From positions 1 to 64,000 of the forward strand of contig NZ_JAVDDV010000008.1 in the NCBI RefSeq assembly GCF_030848565.1: 64,000 nt of DNA, written 5' to 3'. This document shows, in pieces, positions 18,811-26,507 of the stretch (its first letter is position 1; every line of letters begins with the position of its first letter). Source of the DNA: Natronolimnohabitans sp. A-GB9. Lineage in GTDB: Archaea; Halobacteriota; Halobacteria; Halobacteriales; Natrialbaceae. A model generated the notes under the pieces. It was given only the letters and a program-made list of their open reading frames with translations. It was not told the DNA's origin and searched no databases. The translations under genes were made by a program, and so were the position numbers.

Positions 18811-19599
18811 CTACCGTTCCTCGAGCGGCGGGCGGAAGACGTCCGCTCTGACGTCAGTCGAGACGCCATAGACCGCCTCCGTCGCCGATTCGGGCACGGT
18901 CTCTTCCCGGTCGTCGTAGTGGGCACGAAGCGCCGCCCGTACGGCCTCTCGGACGCAGGCCCGCGTCGCCGCGCCCACGTCGGTCCCGCTGCCGGAGAAG
19001 ACGGTCCGTTCGCCGGTCGGATCGTGGCCGGCGACGATCGCGTCCGTCGTCGTCCCCGGAAACCCGCTTTCGGAGAGCAGCGTCGTGGCTTTTGCCTCTG
19101 CGGCGACGGCGACCAGATTTGCCAGCGCGCCGGGCTCGAGCGCCCGCGTCGTTCCGACGATGACGTTGACCGTCCCGTGTCCCGGCGGCGTATCGACGGT
19201 CTCGCGGTCGGGAGCCGTCGGGTCGCCGGATGGCTCCATCGGTAAGGCGGCCGGGTTCGAGATCCCGGCCGTCGCGTAGGCCGTCACGGAACCGTACTGT
19301 GCGCCGCGGGCGTCGACCTGCTCGACGCCGGTAAGCAGCGCTGGGCCCTCGACGTCGCGGTCGTCAGCGACGAACCCGGCGCGCTCGAGGCGTTCGTCGA
19401 CGTACGCGCCGAGGTCGGTCCGGTCCCACCCCTCGGGAACGGAAACGTTGTACGCACAATCGGCGGTCCGACGGCCGCCGTTCCAGCCCGTTGAGAGCCA
19501 CTCGGTTTCCGGCCGCCGGACGCGGAGCACGCCGTCACGCCGGACGGCGTCGTAGGCGACCGCGTCAGTCGTCTCGGCCGCTCGTTCGTCGTCGGTCAT
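18811..19599 (-). CDS. cbiZ: Adenosylcobinamide amidohydrolase
   Basis: 262 aa, CbiZ family. It removes the aminopropanol side chain of adenosylcobinamide (or of foreign cobamides) to give adenosylcobyric acid, allowing salvage through the archaeal route. Family features are YNVSVPEGW, LLTGVEQVDA, GISNPAALP, GTVNVIVGT and the conserved TTTDAIVAG. Last gene of the minus-strand cobalamin operon; its ATG overlaps the cobD stop in ATGA, so translation is coupled. The product feeds CbiB and CobY encoded upstream. Confidence 0.93.
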   Translation of the reverse strand: MTDDERAAETTDAVAYDAVRRDGVLRVRRPETEWLSTGWNGGRRTADCAYNVSVPEGWDRTDLGAYVDERLERAGFVADDRDVEGPALLTGVEQVDARGAQYGSVTAYATAGISNPAALPMEPSGDPTAPDRETVDTPPGHGTVNVIVGTTRALEPGALANLVAVAAEAKATTLLSESGFPGTTTDAIVAGHDPTGERTVFSGSGTDVGAATRACVREAVRAALRAHYDDREETVPESATEAVYGVSTDVRADVFRPPLEER

Positions 19600-20675
19600 T
19601 CTCGAGTAGCGGTACCGTGGCCGTCAGTTTCGGCGTCGCTTCCGTCGTTCTCGGACACGCCGAGCGCCGCGAGCAGTCGGTCGTTCGCCACGCGGTCCTT
19701 GACGGCGACGCGGATGTGTGAATCGAGCCCGCGGAACGTCGTCGCGTCCCGGATCGCAACACCATCGGCGCGAGCCGTCGCAACGACGTCGTCGACGGAT
19801 CGGTCGCCGACGTCACACAGCAGATACGGAGCATCCGACGGGGCGACGTCGAAGCGTTCGTCGAGACGGTCACGCAGTCGCTCGCGTTCGCGGGCGACGC
19901 GATCGCGCGTTTCGCGGACGAACGCGTCCTGACGCAGGCAGTACGCGCCGACCCGCGCGGCCGGCGTGCCGAGCGACCACGCCCGGCGGGCCGTCTCGAG
20001 GGCGTCCCGTCGGTCGCCGGTCGCGACGGCGAACCCGGCGCGTAGCCCCGGCAGACCGAACAGTTTGGTCAGCGACCGGGCGACGATCACGTTCGCGGCC
20101 TCGAGGCGTGTGGCCGACGGCAAGTCGGTGAAGCCGAGAAACGCCTCGTCGACCAGCAGCGTCGTGTCGGCGTCCGCACAGCGATCCGCGAAGGCCGCCA
20201 GTTCGTCGGGGTCGGCCGCCTCGCCCGTCGGATTGTTCGGCGTACAGACGACCGCGAGCGCACAGGACTCGAGGTCGTCGTCGTCCGCTGTAAGTATCTC
20301 GTCGTGAGAGACGAATCGCGGCGATGCTCCCTGTAACTCCACTTCGCGGGCGTACTCGCCGAAACTCGGGACGGGAACCAACGCCTCGTCGCCGGACTCG
20401 AGCGTGATCTCCATCGCCAGCCGAATCGCGGCCAACCCGCCAGGGGTCGGGATCACTCGATCGGGATCGCAGCCGACGAACTCGCCCGCTGCGGCCCGGA
20501 ATTCGGGATACTCGTCGTCGGGATACCGGCGGGCGGCCTCGAGTGCATCCTCGTACACCGCGTCGACGCCGTCGGGTACGGACGGGGTGGTGTTGGCCGA
20601 GAAGTCGAGGACGTCCCGGTCGGTCTCGCCGCCGTGGGGGACCCGTTTGCCGGCACGTACCGCATCAGGGTTCAC
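19596..20675 (-). CDS. cobD: Threonine-phosphate decarboxylase CobD (PLP enzyme)
   Basis: About 359 aa, fold-type I aminotransferase family. It makes (R)-1-amino-2-propanol phosphate for the cobalamin linker. Motifs are PTPGGLAAI, VVCTPNNPTG and VDEAFLGF (Asp for the PLP ring); the PLP lysine is in ARSLTKLFGLPGLR. The frame is open to 20771, but that part is Arg-rich shadow of the upstream gene; the GTG at 20675 gives an 11-base overlap with cobT. HisC is the closest alternative, but the context supports CobD. Confidence 0.88.
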   Translation of the reverse strand: MNPDAVRAGKRVPHGGETDRDVLDFSANTTPSVPDGVDAVYEDALEAARRYPDDEYPEFRAAAGEFVGCDPDRVIPTPGGLAAIRLAMEITLESGDEALVPVPSFGEYAREVELQGASPRFVSHDEILTADDDDLESCALAVVCTPNNPTGEAADPDELAAFADRCADADTTLLVDEAFLGFTDLPSATRLEAANVIVARSLTKLFGLPGLRAGFAVATGDRRDALETARRAWSLGTPAARVGAYCLRQDAFVRETRDRVARERERLRDRLDERFDVAPSDAPYLLCDVGDRSVDDVVATARADGVAIRDATTFRGLDSHIRVAVKDRVANDRLLAALGVSENDGSDAETDGHGTATRE

Positions 20676-21732
20676 GGTCCCCCTCCGGCGCAGTGGCCGT
20701 GTTCGACTCCGAAGGCGGCGTCGCCGCTTCGGTGTCGGCTCCGGTTTCGGCGTCAATTCCGAGTCGGTCACACACCGCTTCGAACCGATCGACGACGTCG
20801 GTCATCCGGTCGTCGGGAACCACGGAGAGCGCACCGCCCATCCCGACGCCCTCTTTCGCCTCACCGGCACAGTAGCGCTCCGCGGCGACGTGGTCGCGTT
20901 CGTCGAAGCCGGGATCCGTCACCGTGAGATCGCAGTTCAACCGGTAGCACACCTCGCCGAGTTGCTCGCCCTGTTCGTCGGCGACGAACGACGTGGTCGC
21001 GATCGACAGTGGATCGTCCACGTCGGCGTGGCGGAGCACGGCCGCGACGGCAACCATCTGGGTGCCGCCCGCGAGGGTGACGTCGATTCCGGCCTCGAGC
21101 GCGCCGGCAGCGATCCCGGAGACGGTCGCCTGGACGGGGTCGCCGACGGCACGGATCGCCTCGAGCGGACGATCCGTACAGCCGCCGGGCTCGAGGTCGC
21201 TCGCGGCGAGGGCCTCGTCGACGACCCGTCGCTTGCGCTCGATCGGATTTTGCGGGAGCGACGAGGAGACGCCGGCCGGCTCGCCGAGCGCGGTCAGCAC
21301 GCCGAGTGCCGTCGTCGTACCGCCGGGGATCGTCTCGCCGATCAGTACCTCGTCGTCCGGCAGACTCGCGCCGAAGGCGTGAGCGCGGTCGAAGACCGCC
21401 TCGGCCTCCGGGACGGCGACAGGTTCGCGCACGTCGGCACCCGGCTCGACGCCGAGGTCGACGGTCGGCGCGCCGGTAGGCTGTGCGAGGCCGGCGTCGA
21501 CGACCGAGAGGCCGAAGCCGATCTCCTCGCGGGCGGCCCGTGTCACCGCAGCCGGTGTCGGACAGCCGGTTGGACTCACCGGCGTGACGGGTGCGATCGT
21601 CGGCTCGCCGTATTCGAGAATCTCGACGTCGGCCGAGGGCGTGTGTTCCATCAGCGCCGGGGCTGCGCCGGCAGCGCTGATGCCGTCTATCAGCGCCGTC
21701 TCCGTCGTTCCGGCGGGAAGAATCACGTGCAT
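20665..21732 (-). CDS. cobT: Archaeal CobT-like nicotinate-nucleotide:dimethylbenzimidazole phosphoribosyltransferase (TIGR00303 type)
   Basis: 355 aa starting at MHVILP; the longer frame upstream is the shadow of cobY. Landmarks are GETIPGGTTTALG, SSLPQNP, GDPVQATVSGIA and LAGGTQMVAVA, matching the archaeal TIGR00303 family assigned to lower-ligand activation. It would produce alpha-ribazole phosphate for CobS. It starts 2 bases after cobY. Activity on DMB is inferred from family and operon rather than shown. Confidence 0.88.
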   Translation of the reverse strand: MHVILPAGTTETALIDGISAAGAAPALMEHTPSADVEILEYGEPTIAPVTPVSPTGCPTPAAVTRAAREEIGFGLSVVDAGLAQPTGAPTVDLGVEPGADVREPVAVPEAEAVFDRAHAFGASLPDDEVLIGETIPGGTTTALGVLTALGEPAGVSSSLPQNPIERKRRVVDEALAASDLEPGGCTDRPLEAIRAVGDPVQATVSGIAAGALEAGIDVTLAGGTQMVAVAAVLRHADVDDPLSIATTSFVADEQGEQLGEVCYRLNCDLTVTDPGFDERDHVAAERYCAGEAKEGVGMGGALSVVPDDRMTDVVDRFEAVCDRLGIDAETGADTEAATPPSESNTATAPEGDREP

Positions 21733-21734
21733 AG

Positions 21735-22370
21735 CTATCGACTCTCCCCGGAGCGTTCGGTCGCATCCGGCGTCGATCGTTGCAGTTCGGTCGCTGCAAC
21801 ACGGGCGTCTTCGCGTCGGTTCACGTTGATCGCGAGTCGTGGATCGTAGCTCAGGTGTGTCATGGATTCGGATTCGTCGGCGTCGCCGACCACGTTGACC
21901 CCGGTCGGCGCGAGATGAGTGTCGGGCTCGAGCGTCGCGTCGACGCTCACACCCAGCCGGCGTTTGAGCGCGACTGGGACACAGACGGTTCGTGAGGCGT
22001 CGCGGTCGCCGTGGGCTGCGAGAATTCGGTCGACAGCAGGCCCCTCGAGCAGCGGTAGATCCGCGGCGACGGTCAGCACCGGCGTCTCGATTGCAGGTCG
22101 TTCGAGTATCCCGAGAAGGTCGGCCACGTAGCCCTCGCCGGCGGTCTCGATCGTCCGCACGCGCGATCGGTCCGCGGCGATCGACTCGAGGTGAGCCCGC
22201 GTCTCGGGGGCGTTCGGCGAGACCGCGGCGTAGATCGTCGCGACGCGGCTGTCGGTCAGTCCCGCGAGCACGCGGTCGACCATCGGGACGCCGTCGATCG
22301 GATGGAGCGGCTTCTCGTGTGGACTCTCGAGGCGAGTGCCCAGGCCGCCACACATCACAACAGCGTCCAC
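21735..22370 (-). CDS. cobY: GTP:adenosylcobinamide-phosphate guanylyltransferase CobY
   Basis: 211 aa, archaeal non-orthologous replacement of CobU. The NTP-transferase signature MCGGLGTRL is at the N-terminus and VAADLPLL carries the metal-binding Asp. It makes adenosylcobinamide-GDP for CobS. The GTG start at 22370 overlaps the cobS 3' end by 16 bases, and translation is probably coupled. The C-terminal 60 residues are acidic and variable. Confidence 0.9.
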   Translation of the reverse strand: MDAVVMCGGLGTRLESPHEKPLHPIDGVPMVDRVLAGLTDSRVATIYAAVSPNAPETRAHLESIAADRSRVRTIETAGEGYVADLLGILERPAIETPVLTVAADLPLLEGPAVDRILAAHGDRDASRTVCVPVALKRRLGVSVDATLEPDTHLAPTGVNVVGDADESESMTHLSYDPRLAINVNRREDARVAATELQRSTPDATERSGESR

Positions 22371-23113
22371 GCGATCACCCCCGCGTGGACGCCGGCGATG
22401 CGTCCGATTTCGTTTGCCGCGCCGAAGACGTCGCCGTTGAGACCGCCGAGCGCGCGGTCGGCCCAGTACCAGGGGAGGCCGATTCCGGCGACGGCGCCGG
22501 TGACGGCGATCGCAGCCGGGTGAGGCCAGATCAACGCCGCAACCGCGAGGACGATCCCGGCCGGGACGACGAACGCGCCAGGCGTCGCGGCCTCGGTGAA
22601 CTGCCGTCCCATCCCCTCGTGGGATGCCCGGCCGAAACAGGCCATGGCGGCCATCCCGAGTTTCGTTCCGACCTCGGCCGCGATCGCGACCGAAACGGCC
22701 GTGACAGCCGGCAGTCCGGCGAGTGCGAGTCCAGCCAGTGCAAGCCCCGCGACGGTGACGGCGACGGCGAGGACCGCGCCGACGCCAGTCGTCGTGTCCT
22801 TCAACACCTCACGGCGGCGCTCGGCATCGCCGTGGACGACGAGAGCGTCACCCAGGTCCGCGACGCCGTCTAGGTGGTGGATCCCCATCACGGCATAGAC
22901 CGCGAGCAGGTAGCCGAAGCCGACGGTCGGCGCCGGTAGCGTCCCGGCAGCCAACAGCGGAATCGAAGCGATCGCGCCCGCGAGGAGGCCGACTAGCGGA
23001 AACGTCGCCGGCCGCGAGCGAAACGCCGCCCAGTCGCCGTCGCGGTAGCCGACGGGCAATCGCGTCAGGAATCCGACCGCGCCGCGGACGGCGGCGAGCC
23101 AGCGGGAGGTCAC
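22355..23113 (-). CDS. cobS: Adenosylcobinamide-GDP ribazoletransferase (cobalamin synthase)
   Basis: 252 aa, integral membrane. It joins adenosylcobinamide-GDP to alpha-ribazole(-P), the last assembly step. Signature residues are GFLTRLPV near the N-terminus, HHLDGVADLGDAL (metal-binding Asp cluster) and GALLA-type helices later (ALAGLALAGLPAV). It starts at a GTG that overlaps the cbiB stop by 4 bases; the open frame upstream is cbiB shadow. Confidence 0.93.
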   Translation of the reverse strand: MTSRWLAAVRGAVGFLTRLPVGYRDGDWAAFRSRPATFPLVGLLAGAIASIPLLAAGTLPAPTVGFGYLLAVYAVMGIHHLDGVADLGDALVVHGDAERRREVLKDTTTGVGAVLAVAVTVAGLALAGLALAGLPAVTAVSVAIAAEVGTKLGMAAMACFGRASHEGMGRQFTEAATPGAFVVPAGIVLAVAALIWPHPAAIAVTGAVAGIGLPWYWADRALGGLNGDVFGAANEIGRIAGVHAGVIAWTLL

Positions 23114-24105
23114 GGGCTCACCCCCGCAACGATCCACGTCGCGTCCTCGAATGCCGGTCCGTACGCGCCGCTGACGGCAGCCAGTGCGACCGCGACGACG
23201 ACCGTGACGACGGCAGCCAGGCCGACGACAGGGATCGCGCGTTCGCCGTCCTCGAGCGTCGGCAGGTCGGCCTCGGGGTTCAAGTCGTAGACGTCGACCT
23301 TCACGAGGCGGATCGAGAGCACGCAAGCGAGCGTCGCCATCGGCCACCCGGAGTTGGGTGATGGTGGATCGCGTGCCCACTCGCGAGCACGGGCGAGCGC
23401 GAGCGGATCGGCGCCGGCGACGGCGATTGCGACCGCCGCGATCCTGGCCGGAAGCCACATCACGAGATCGTCGAGTCGCGCGCTTGCAGTGCCGTGGGGT
23501 TTCGAGGGGTATCCCAGCATCGAATCCAGCGTGTTGACGCCTTTGACCCACGCCGCAGCGGCCGCAGCCAGCGGCAGTGAAAGCGGCGCGAGCACGGCGA
23601 AGGGCAACAGCGTCGCGACGAGGCCGTCCGCGAGGTTCTCGCCGGCGCTCTCGACGGCCGCACTGCGGAGCTCCGCCGGCGAGAGGGCTGTGGTGTCGCG
23701 ACCGACGAGACCGCGGACCCGCTCGCGGGCCGTCTCGAGGTCGTCGGGACCGTCCGGTTCGTCGATCCCCGTCGCGGCGACGACCCCGTCCGTGAGCTCG
23801 AGCAGCGAGCGCAGACTGATCGTCAGAAAGAGGACCAGACCGGCGACGACGGCGCCGATGGCAGTCGAGAGTTCGATCGCCAGGATGACGACGACAGCTG
23901 CCGCCACCGCCGGCAGAAGCGGCGCGACCAGCGCGATCCCGACGCCGGCCAGTCGCTGTCCGCGTTCGCTTTCGGCCCACTCTCGATCGAGCGCGCCGAC
24001 GAGACGACCGAACCACGCGACCGGGTGGAAAGCGTTCGGCGGCTCGCCGATCAGCAGATCGAGACCGAAGGCCAGGCCGAGCAGTGCGATCGTCGTCAGT
24101 ACCAC
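23110..24105 (-). CDS. cbiB: Adenosylcobinamide-phosphate synthase CbiB
   Basis: 331 aa with five or so membrane helices. It attaches aminopropanol phosphate to adenosylcobyric acid. Conserved motifs are DLLIGEPPNAFHPVAWFG (N-terminus), RDTTALSPAELRSAAVES-type ENLADG, WVKGVNTLDSMLGYP and GWPMATLA. GTG start. It sits between a 29-aa sORF (10-base overlap) and cobS (4-base overlap). Confidence 0.94.
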   Translation of the reverse strand: MVLTTIALLGLAFGLDLLIGEPPNAFHPVAWFGRLVGALDREWAESERGQRLAGVGIALVAPLLPAVAAAVVVILAIELSTAIGAVVAGLVLFLTISLRSLLELTDGVVAATGIDEPDGPDDLETARERVRGLVGRDTTALSPAELRSAAVESAGENLADGLVATLLPFAVLAPLSLPLAAAAAAWVKGVNTLDSMLGYPSKPHGTASARLDDLVMWLPARIAAVAIAVAGADPLALARAREWARDPPSPNSGWPMATLACVLSIRLVKVDVYDLNPEADLPTLEDGERAIPVVGLAAVVTVVVAVALAAVSGAYGPAFEDATWIVAGVSP

Positions 24106-24185
24106 GGTTGGTCCCCCATGACCGCCACGAGATTCGTCTCGGTCGCTGGCCCGGGCACCCGTTCGATGGCCGCGTCCGCGGTCAT
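24096..24185 (-). CDS. Possible 29-aa peptide in the cobalamin operon
   Basis: ORF starting MTADAAIERV and ending VMGDQPWY. Its ATG overlaps the HAD stop codon in ATGA and its TGA lies 10 bases inside cbiB, exactly the overlap style of the rest of the operon. It fills the only gap in the gene chain. The peptide has no hydrophobic segment. It may be a real small protein or a coupling ORF that carries ribosomes from the HAD gene to cbiB; no homolog is known to me. Confidence 0.4.
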   Translation of the reverse strand: MTADAAIERVPGPATETNLVAVMGDQPWY

Positions 24186-24814
24186 CTCTCCGCCATCACG
24201 TCCGCCAGACGCTCCGGAACCCCCTCGAGCGGGCAGTCCTCGAGCAAGACGGCGGTTCCGCCGACGCCCTCGACGCCGCCGTCAGTGGCCGGATCGTCAC
24301 CGACGTGGATCAGGTCGGCGGGGTCGGTCTCGAGTCGCTTGGCGGTGAGGTCGAAGATTTCGGCGGCGGGCTTGCGCCAGCCACAGCCGACGCTCGTGAC
24401 GACGGCGTCGAAGTCGTCACGGTCGAACGCCGACCGAACGAGCGTGCGACCGACCAGTTCGGGCACGCTGCAGTTCGAACAGATCGCGATCGGTCCGCGT
24501 TCGCGTGCGGCCGCGACCGCCTCGACGGCGCCCGGTCTGGTCTCGACTGTCGGATCGAAAGCCGCGACGACCGCCCGCCGAGCGGCGTTGTGCTCGACGT
24601 CGACGCCGCGGCTCGCGAGCGCACGCGAGACGTGTGCCGGAAGCGGTACCTCGGCGCCGTCGGGGGCGTCGACGTGGACCTCGGTGTAGGCGTCGGCCCA
24701 GTCTGTGGGGACGTCGACGTCCCGCTTTTCGAGTTCCACAGCAACGGCTGCGGCCGGATCGGACGGTCTATCGGCGGTCACGAGCGTCCCGAAGAGATCG
24801 AACGATACTCCCAC
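24182..24814 (-). CDS. HAD superfamily hydrolase, first gene of the cobalamin operon
   Basis: About 210 aa from a GTG start (MGVSFDLFGTLV). HAD motif I is FDLFGTLV (the second Asp of DxD is replaced by Phe-Gly, as in the haloacid dehalogenase/phosphonatase branch), motif II is ICSNCSVP, the motif III Lys is in GWRKPAAEIF, and motif IV is HVGDDPATD. A cytosolic phosphatase is likely. A CATTAAAGATA box at about 24831-24841 (minus strand) predicts a leaderless mRNA from this GTG. Heading a cobalamin operon that shows no CobC or CobZ in the window, it is a candidate alpha-ribazole-phosphate or aminopropanol-linked phosphatase; that is inference. Confidence 0.82.
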   Translation of the reverse strand: MGVSFDLFGTLVTADRPSDPAAAVAVELEKRDVDVPTDWADAYTEVHVDAPDGAEVPLPAHVSRALASRGVDVEHNAARRAVVAAFDPTVETRPGAVEAVAAARERGPIAICSNCSVPELVGRTLVRSAFDRDDFDAVVTSVGCGWRKPAAEIFDLTAKRLETDPADLIHVGDDPATDGGVEGVGGTAVLLEDCPLEGVPERLADVMAER

Positions 24815-24868
24815 GGACGTGTGACTAGCACAAGCTATCTTTAATGAATCGACATCGATGGCCGACGC

Positions 24869-24944
24869 TGATACGGACTGCTGTCCCGCCGATCGCCACA
24901 CGAGGTCGGCAAGCGGCGAGACGTGACGACAGCAGACCGTACGA
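24869..24944. repeat. Family A palindromic repeat, copy A4
   Basis: Left TGATACGGACTGCTGTCCC, right GACAGCAGACCGTACGAC. The inner part retains CCGCCGATCGCC but its partner is degraded (GGCAAGCGGCG). It lies between the HAD promoter and the end of the aIF2-beta gene. Confidence 0.78.
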
Positions 24945-25007
24945 CGACAGTCGTCGATTCGACGTTCGAGAGAACAAGCGTCCCGATTCGATACGGACGT
25001 CGCTACG

Positions 25008-25619
25008 CTACTCGAGTCGCGCGAACGCGAGGTTGCCGGAGATGTTCTTGATGTAGATGTCGACGACGTCGCCTTCCTCGGCACCGGGGACGAAGATCGT
25101 GTACTCGCCTTTCTCGGCGACACCGTCGCCTTTGCGGCCGGTGCCGGTGATCTCGACGGTGTAGGTCTCGCCTTCCTCGACGGCTTCTTGCTGTTGTTGT
25201 TGCTGGCTCGCCGTCGAGCGTTTGGTCACGGGCCGGAACGCACCACAGGCGTCACAGCGCAACATCGGGGTCCGGTCCTCTCGGACGAGGCGGGTGTCCG
25301 GCAGGCCACACTCCGAACAGAGGACGTACTCGTCGACGTAGGCGTCGATGGCCGCGTCGAGGTCCTTCTGGGAGAACGTCCCGTTGTATCGGGCACGGCC
25401 CTCCTCGAGCTTGCCGCTGGTTCCCAGTTCTCGCTGGATGAATCGGTGGAGGTGTTCGTCCTCGCGCGAGAGGACGTCGGCGATCTCGCCGAGGTTCGTA
25501 AACCGCGTAAACGCGCCGTCCTTCTGGGGCTCGGCGTCGGGAATCTGCAGTCGCTGTTCGTCGCCGCCGATATCCGGGACGTCCTCCATCGCCCGGTCGA
25601 GATTCGCTTCGTAATCCAT
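25008..25619 (-). CDS. Translation initiation factor aIF2 subunit beta with C-terminal TRAM domain
   Basis: 203 aa. The N-terminal alpha/beta domain (YNGTFSQKDLDAAID) is followed by a C4 zinc ribbon (CSECG...CDACG, about residues 103-128). The last 60 residues (about 143-203) form a TRAM domain (YTVEITGTGRKGDGVA...GNLAFARLE), the usual haloarchaeal fusion. It binds aIF2-gamma in the ternary complex with initiator tRNA. The start MDYEANL is preferred; upstream frame is Arg/Ser-rich shadow. Confidence 0.95.
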   Translation of the reverse strand: MDYEANLDRAMEDVPDIGGDEQRLQIPDAEPQKDGAFTRFTNLGEIADVLSREDEHLHRFIQRELGTSGKLEEGRARYNGTFSQKDLDAAIDAYVDEYVLCSECGLPDTRLVREDRTPMLRCDACGAFRPVTKRSTASQQQQQQEAVEEGETYTVEITGTGRKGDGVAEKGEYTIFVPGAEEGDVVDIYIKNISGNLAFARLE

Positions 25620-25728
25620 ACACGAAAACAGGGATCCAGGACGTAAATCCGTTCTGCTATCACGATCGGGGGGCGGCGTCGAGGTCCGTCGCGGGCCGTC
25701 TACCGCCGGGAACGGCGGCTCGAGATGC

Positions 25729-25923
25729 CTATAGGGTGTCGCTTCCGCTCTCGTCGAGTGATCCTTCGTTCGGACTGCCAGCTTCGCCGGTGATCGGATA
25801 CTCGACGTCGCCGAGATGGCGCTCGACGTCGTCGAGAATCGACTCGGTCGTCTCGGCCCGCTCTGCCTTCCGTCGTTCGGCACGGTCCTGTACGCGGTCG
25901 CGATTCGGGCCGTCGTCGCTCAT
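25729..25923 (-). CDS. Short acidic haloarchaeal protein, possibly a truncated family member
   Basis: 64 aa from MSDDGPNRDR. Highly charged helix (DRVQDRAERRKAERAETTESILDDVERHLGDVEYP) that resembles the N-terminus of haloarchaeal DUF5789-type small proteins. After EYPITGE the sequence becomes Gly/Ser/Asp-rich and stops, whereas relatives I recall continue for another 40-50 residues, so the tail may have been lost by frameshift. It sits upstream of aIF2-beta on the same strand, 109 bases away. Confidence 0.6.
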   Translation of the reverse strand: MSDDGPNRDRVQDRAERRKAERAETTESILDDVERHLGDVEYPITGEAGSPNEGSLDESGSDTL

Positions 25924-26147
25924 GGGCGGTGATATCGTCGGCCGGATGAAAAGCGACCGGCCGGCGCTCGCCGTGTCCGGACGTCTCGCACTCGAGTACA
26001 CATACGAACCGTGTCGTCCGACAGTATTCGTACCCGTCCCGGCGACCGCCGTCACGACTCCATCGTTGTTACAGTAGTCACAACAGCACTGTTGTCACGC
26101 GCGTCGTCGGCGTGCGTATTTGTACGACGCCTCGAAGCCTCCCTCAA

Positions 26148-26354
26148 ATGGGCGACGGCGAGGAACGCGACGAGACCGACGCGAAACGACGAACGGTCGC
26201 CGTCTGTGACGAGTGTGGATCGCTGTATGCGGCCCTCGAGATCGACGAGGGCGATTTCCGGCCGATCGGTCGACGCGACGGCTGTGAGTGTGGAAGCACG
26301 GCGTTTTCGCCCGTCGACGGCGTCGGTTCGGAGCTCGCGTTCGAGGACGACTGA
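26148..26354 (+). CDS. Small zinc-ribbon-like protein
   Basis: 68 aa from MGDGEERDE. A CxxC (VCDECGSLY) and a second Cys pair CECGS (C-x-C) about 28 residues later suggest one zinc site. Acidic tail ends AFEDD. The stop codon TGA is the first triplet of repeat A5. It precedes the large sensor kinase by 150 bases on the same strand; whether they are linked is unknown. Confidence 0.72.
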   Translation: MGDGEERDETDAKRRTVAVCDECGSLYAALEIDEGDFRPIGRRDGCECGSTAFSPVDGVGSELAFEDD

Positions 26355-26434
26355 GACGGACTGCTGTTCCGATCTCGCGCCGATTGCCAGGCTGGGTCGG
26401 CGATCGGCTGGACGTGACGACAGCAGACCGTATG
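26352..26434. repeat. Family A palindromic repeat, copy A5
   Basis: Left TGAGACGGACTGCTGTTCCG (the usual TGATAC changed to TGAGAC), right GACAGCAGACCGTATGA, inner GATTGCCAGGC/GGGTCGGCGATCGGC. Its left end is the stop codon of the small zinc-ribbon gene. Confidence 0.8.
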
Positions 26435-26507
26435 ACGCTATCGATCACAACGCCACCGCAGATCGGGTGCGCGGAACTTTTCAGAGCCGGCGCTTACTAG
26501 CGAGTAT

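Noticed and set aside
22355-24016. 553-aa frame covering cobS with an Arg-rich N-terminal half
   Set aside because: The first 300 residues are the out-of-frame reading of cbiB; only the part from the GTG at 23113 is CobS.
24815-25007. Cobalamin riboswitch ahead of the cobalamin operon
   Set aside because: The HAD gene has a TATA box and an apparently leaderless start; no B12-box or multi-stem leader is present, and this riboswitch class is not expected in archaea.
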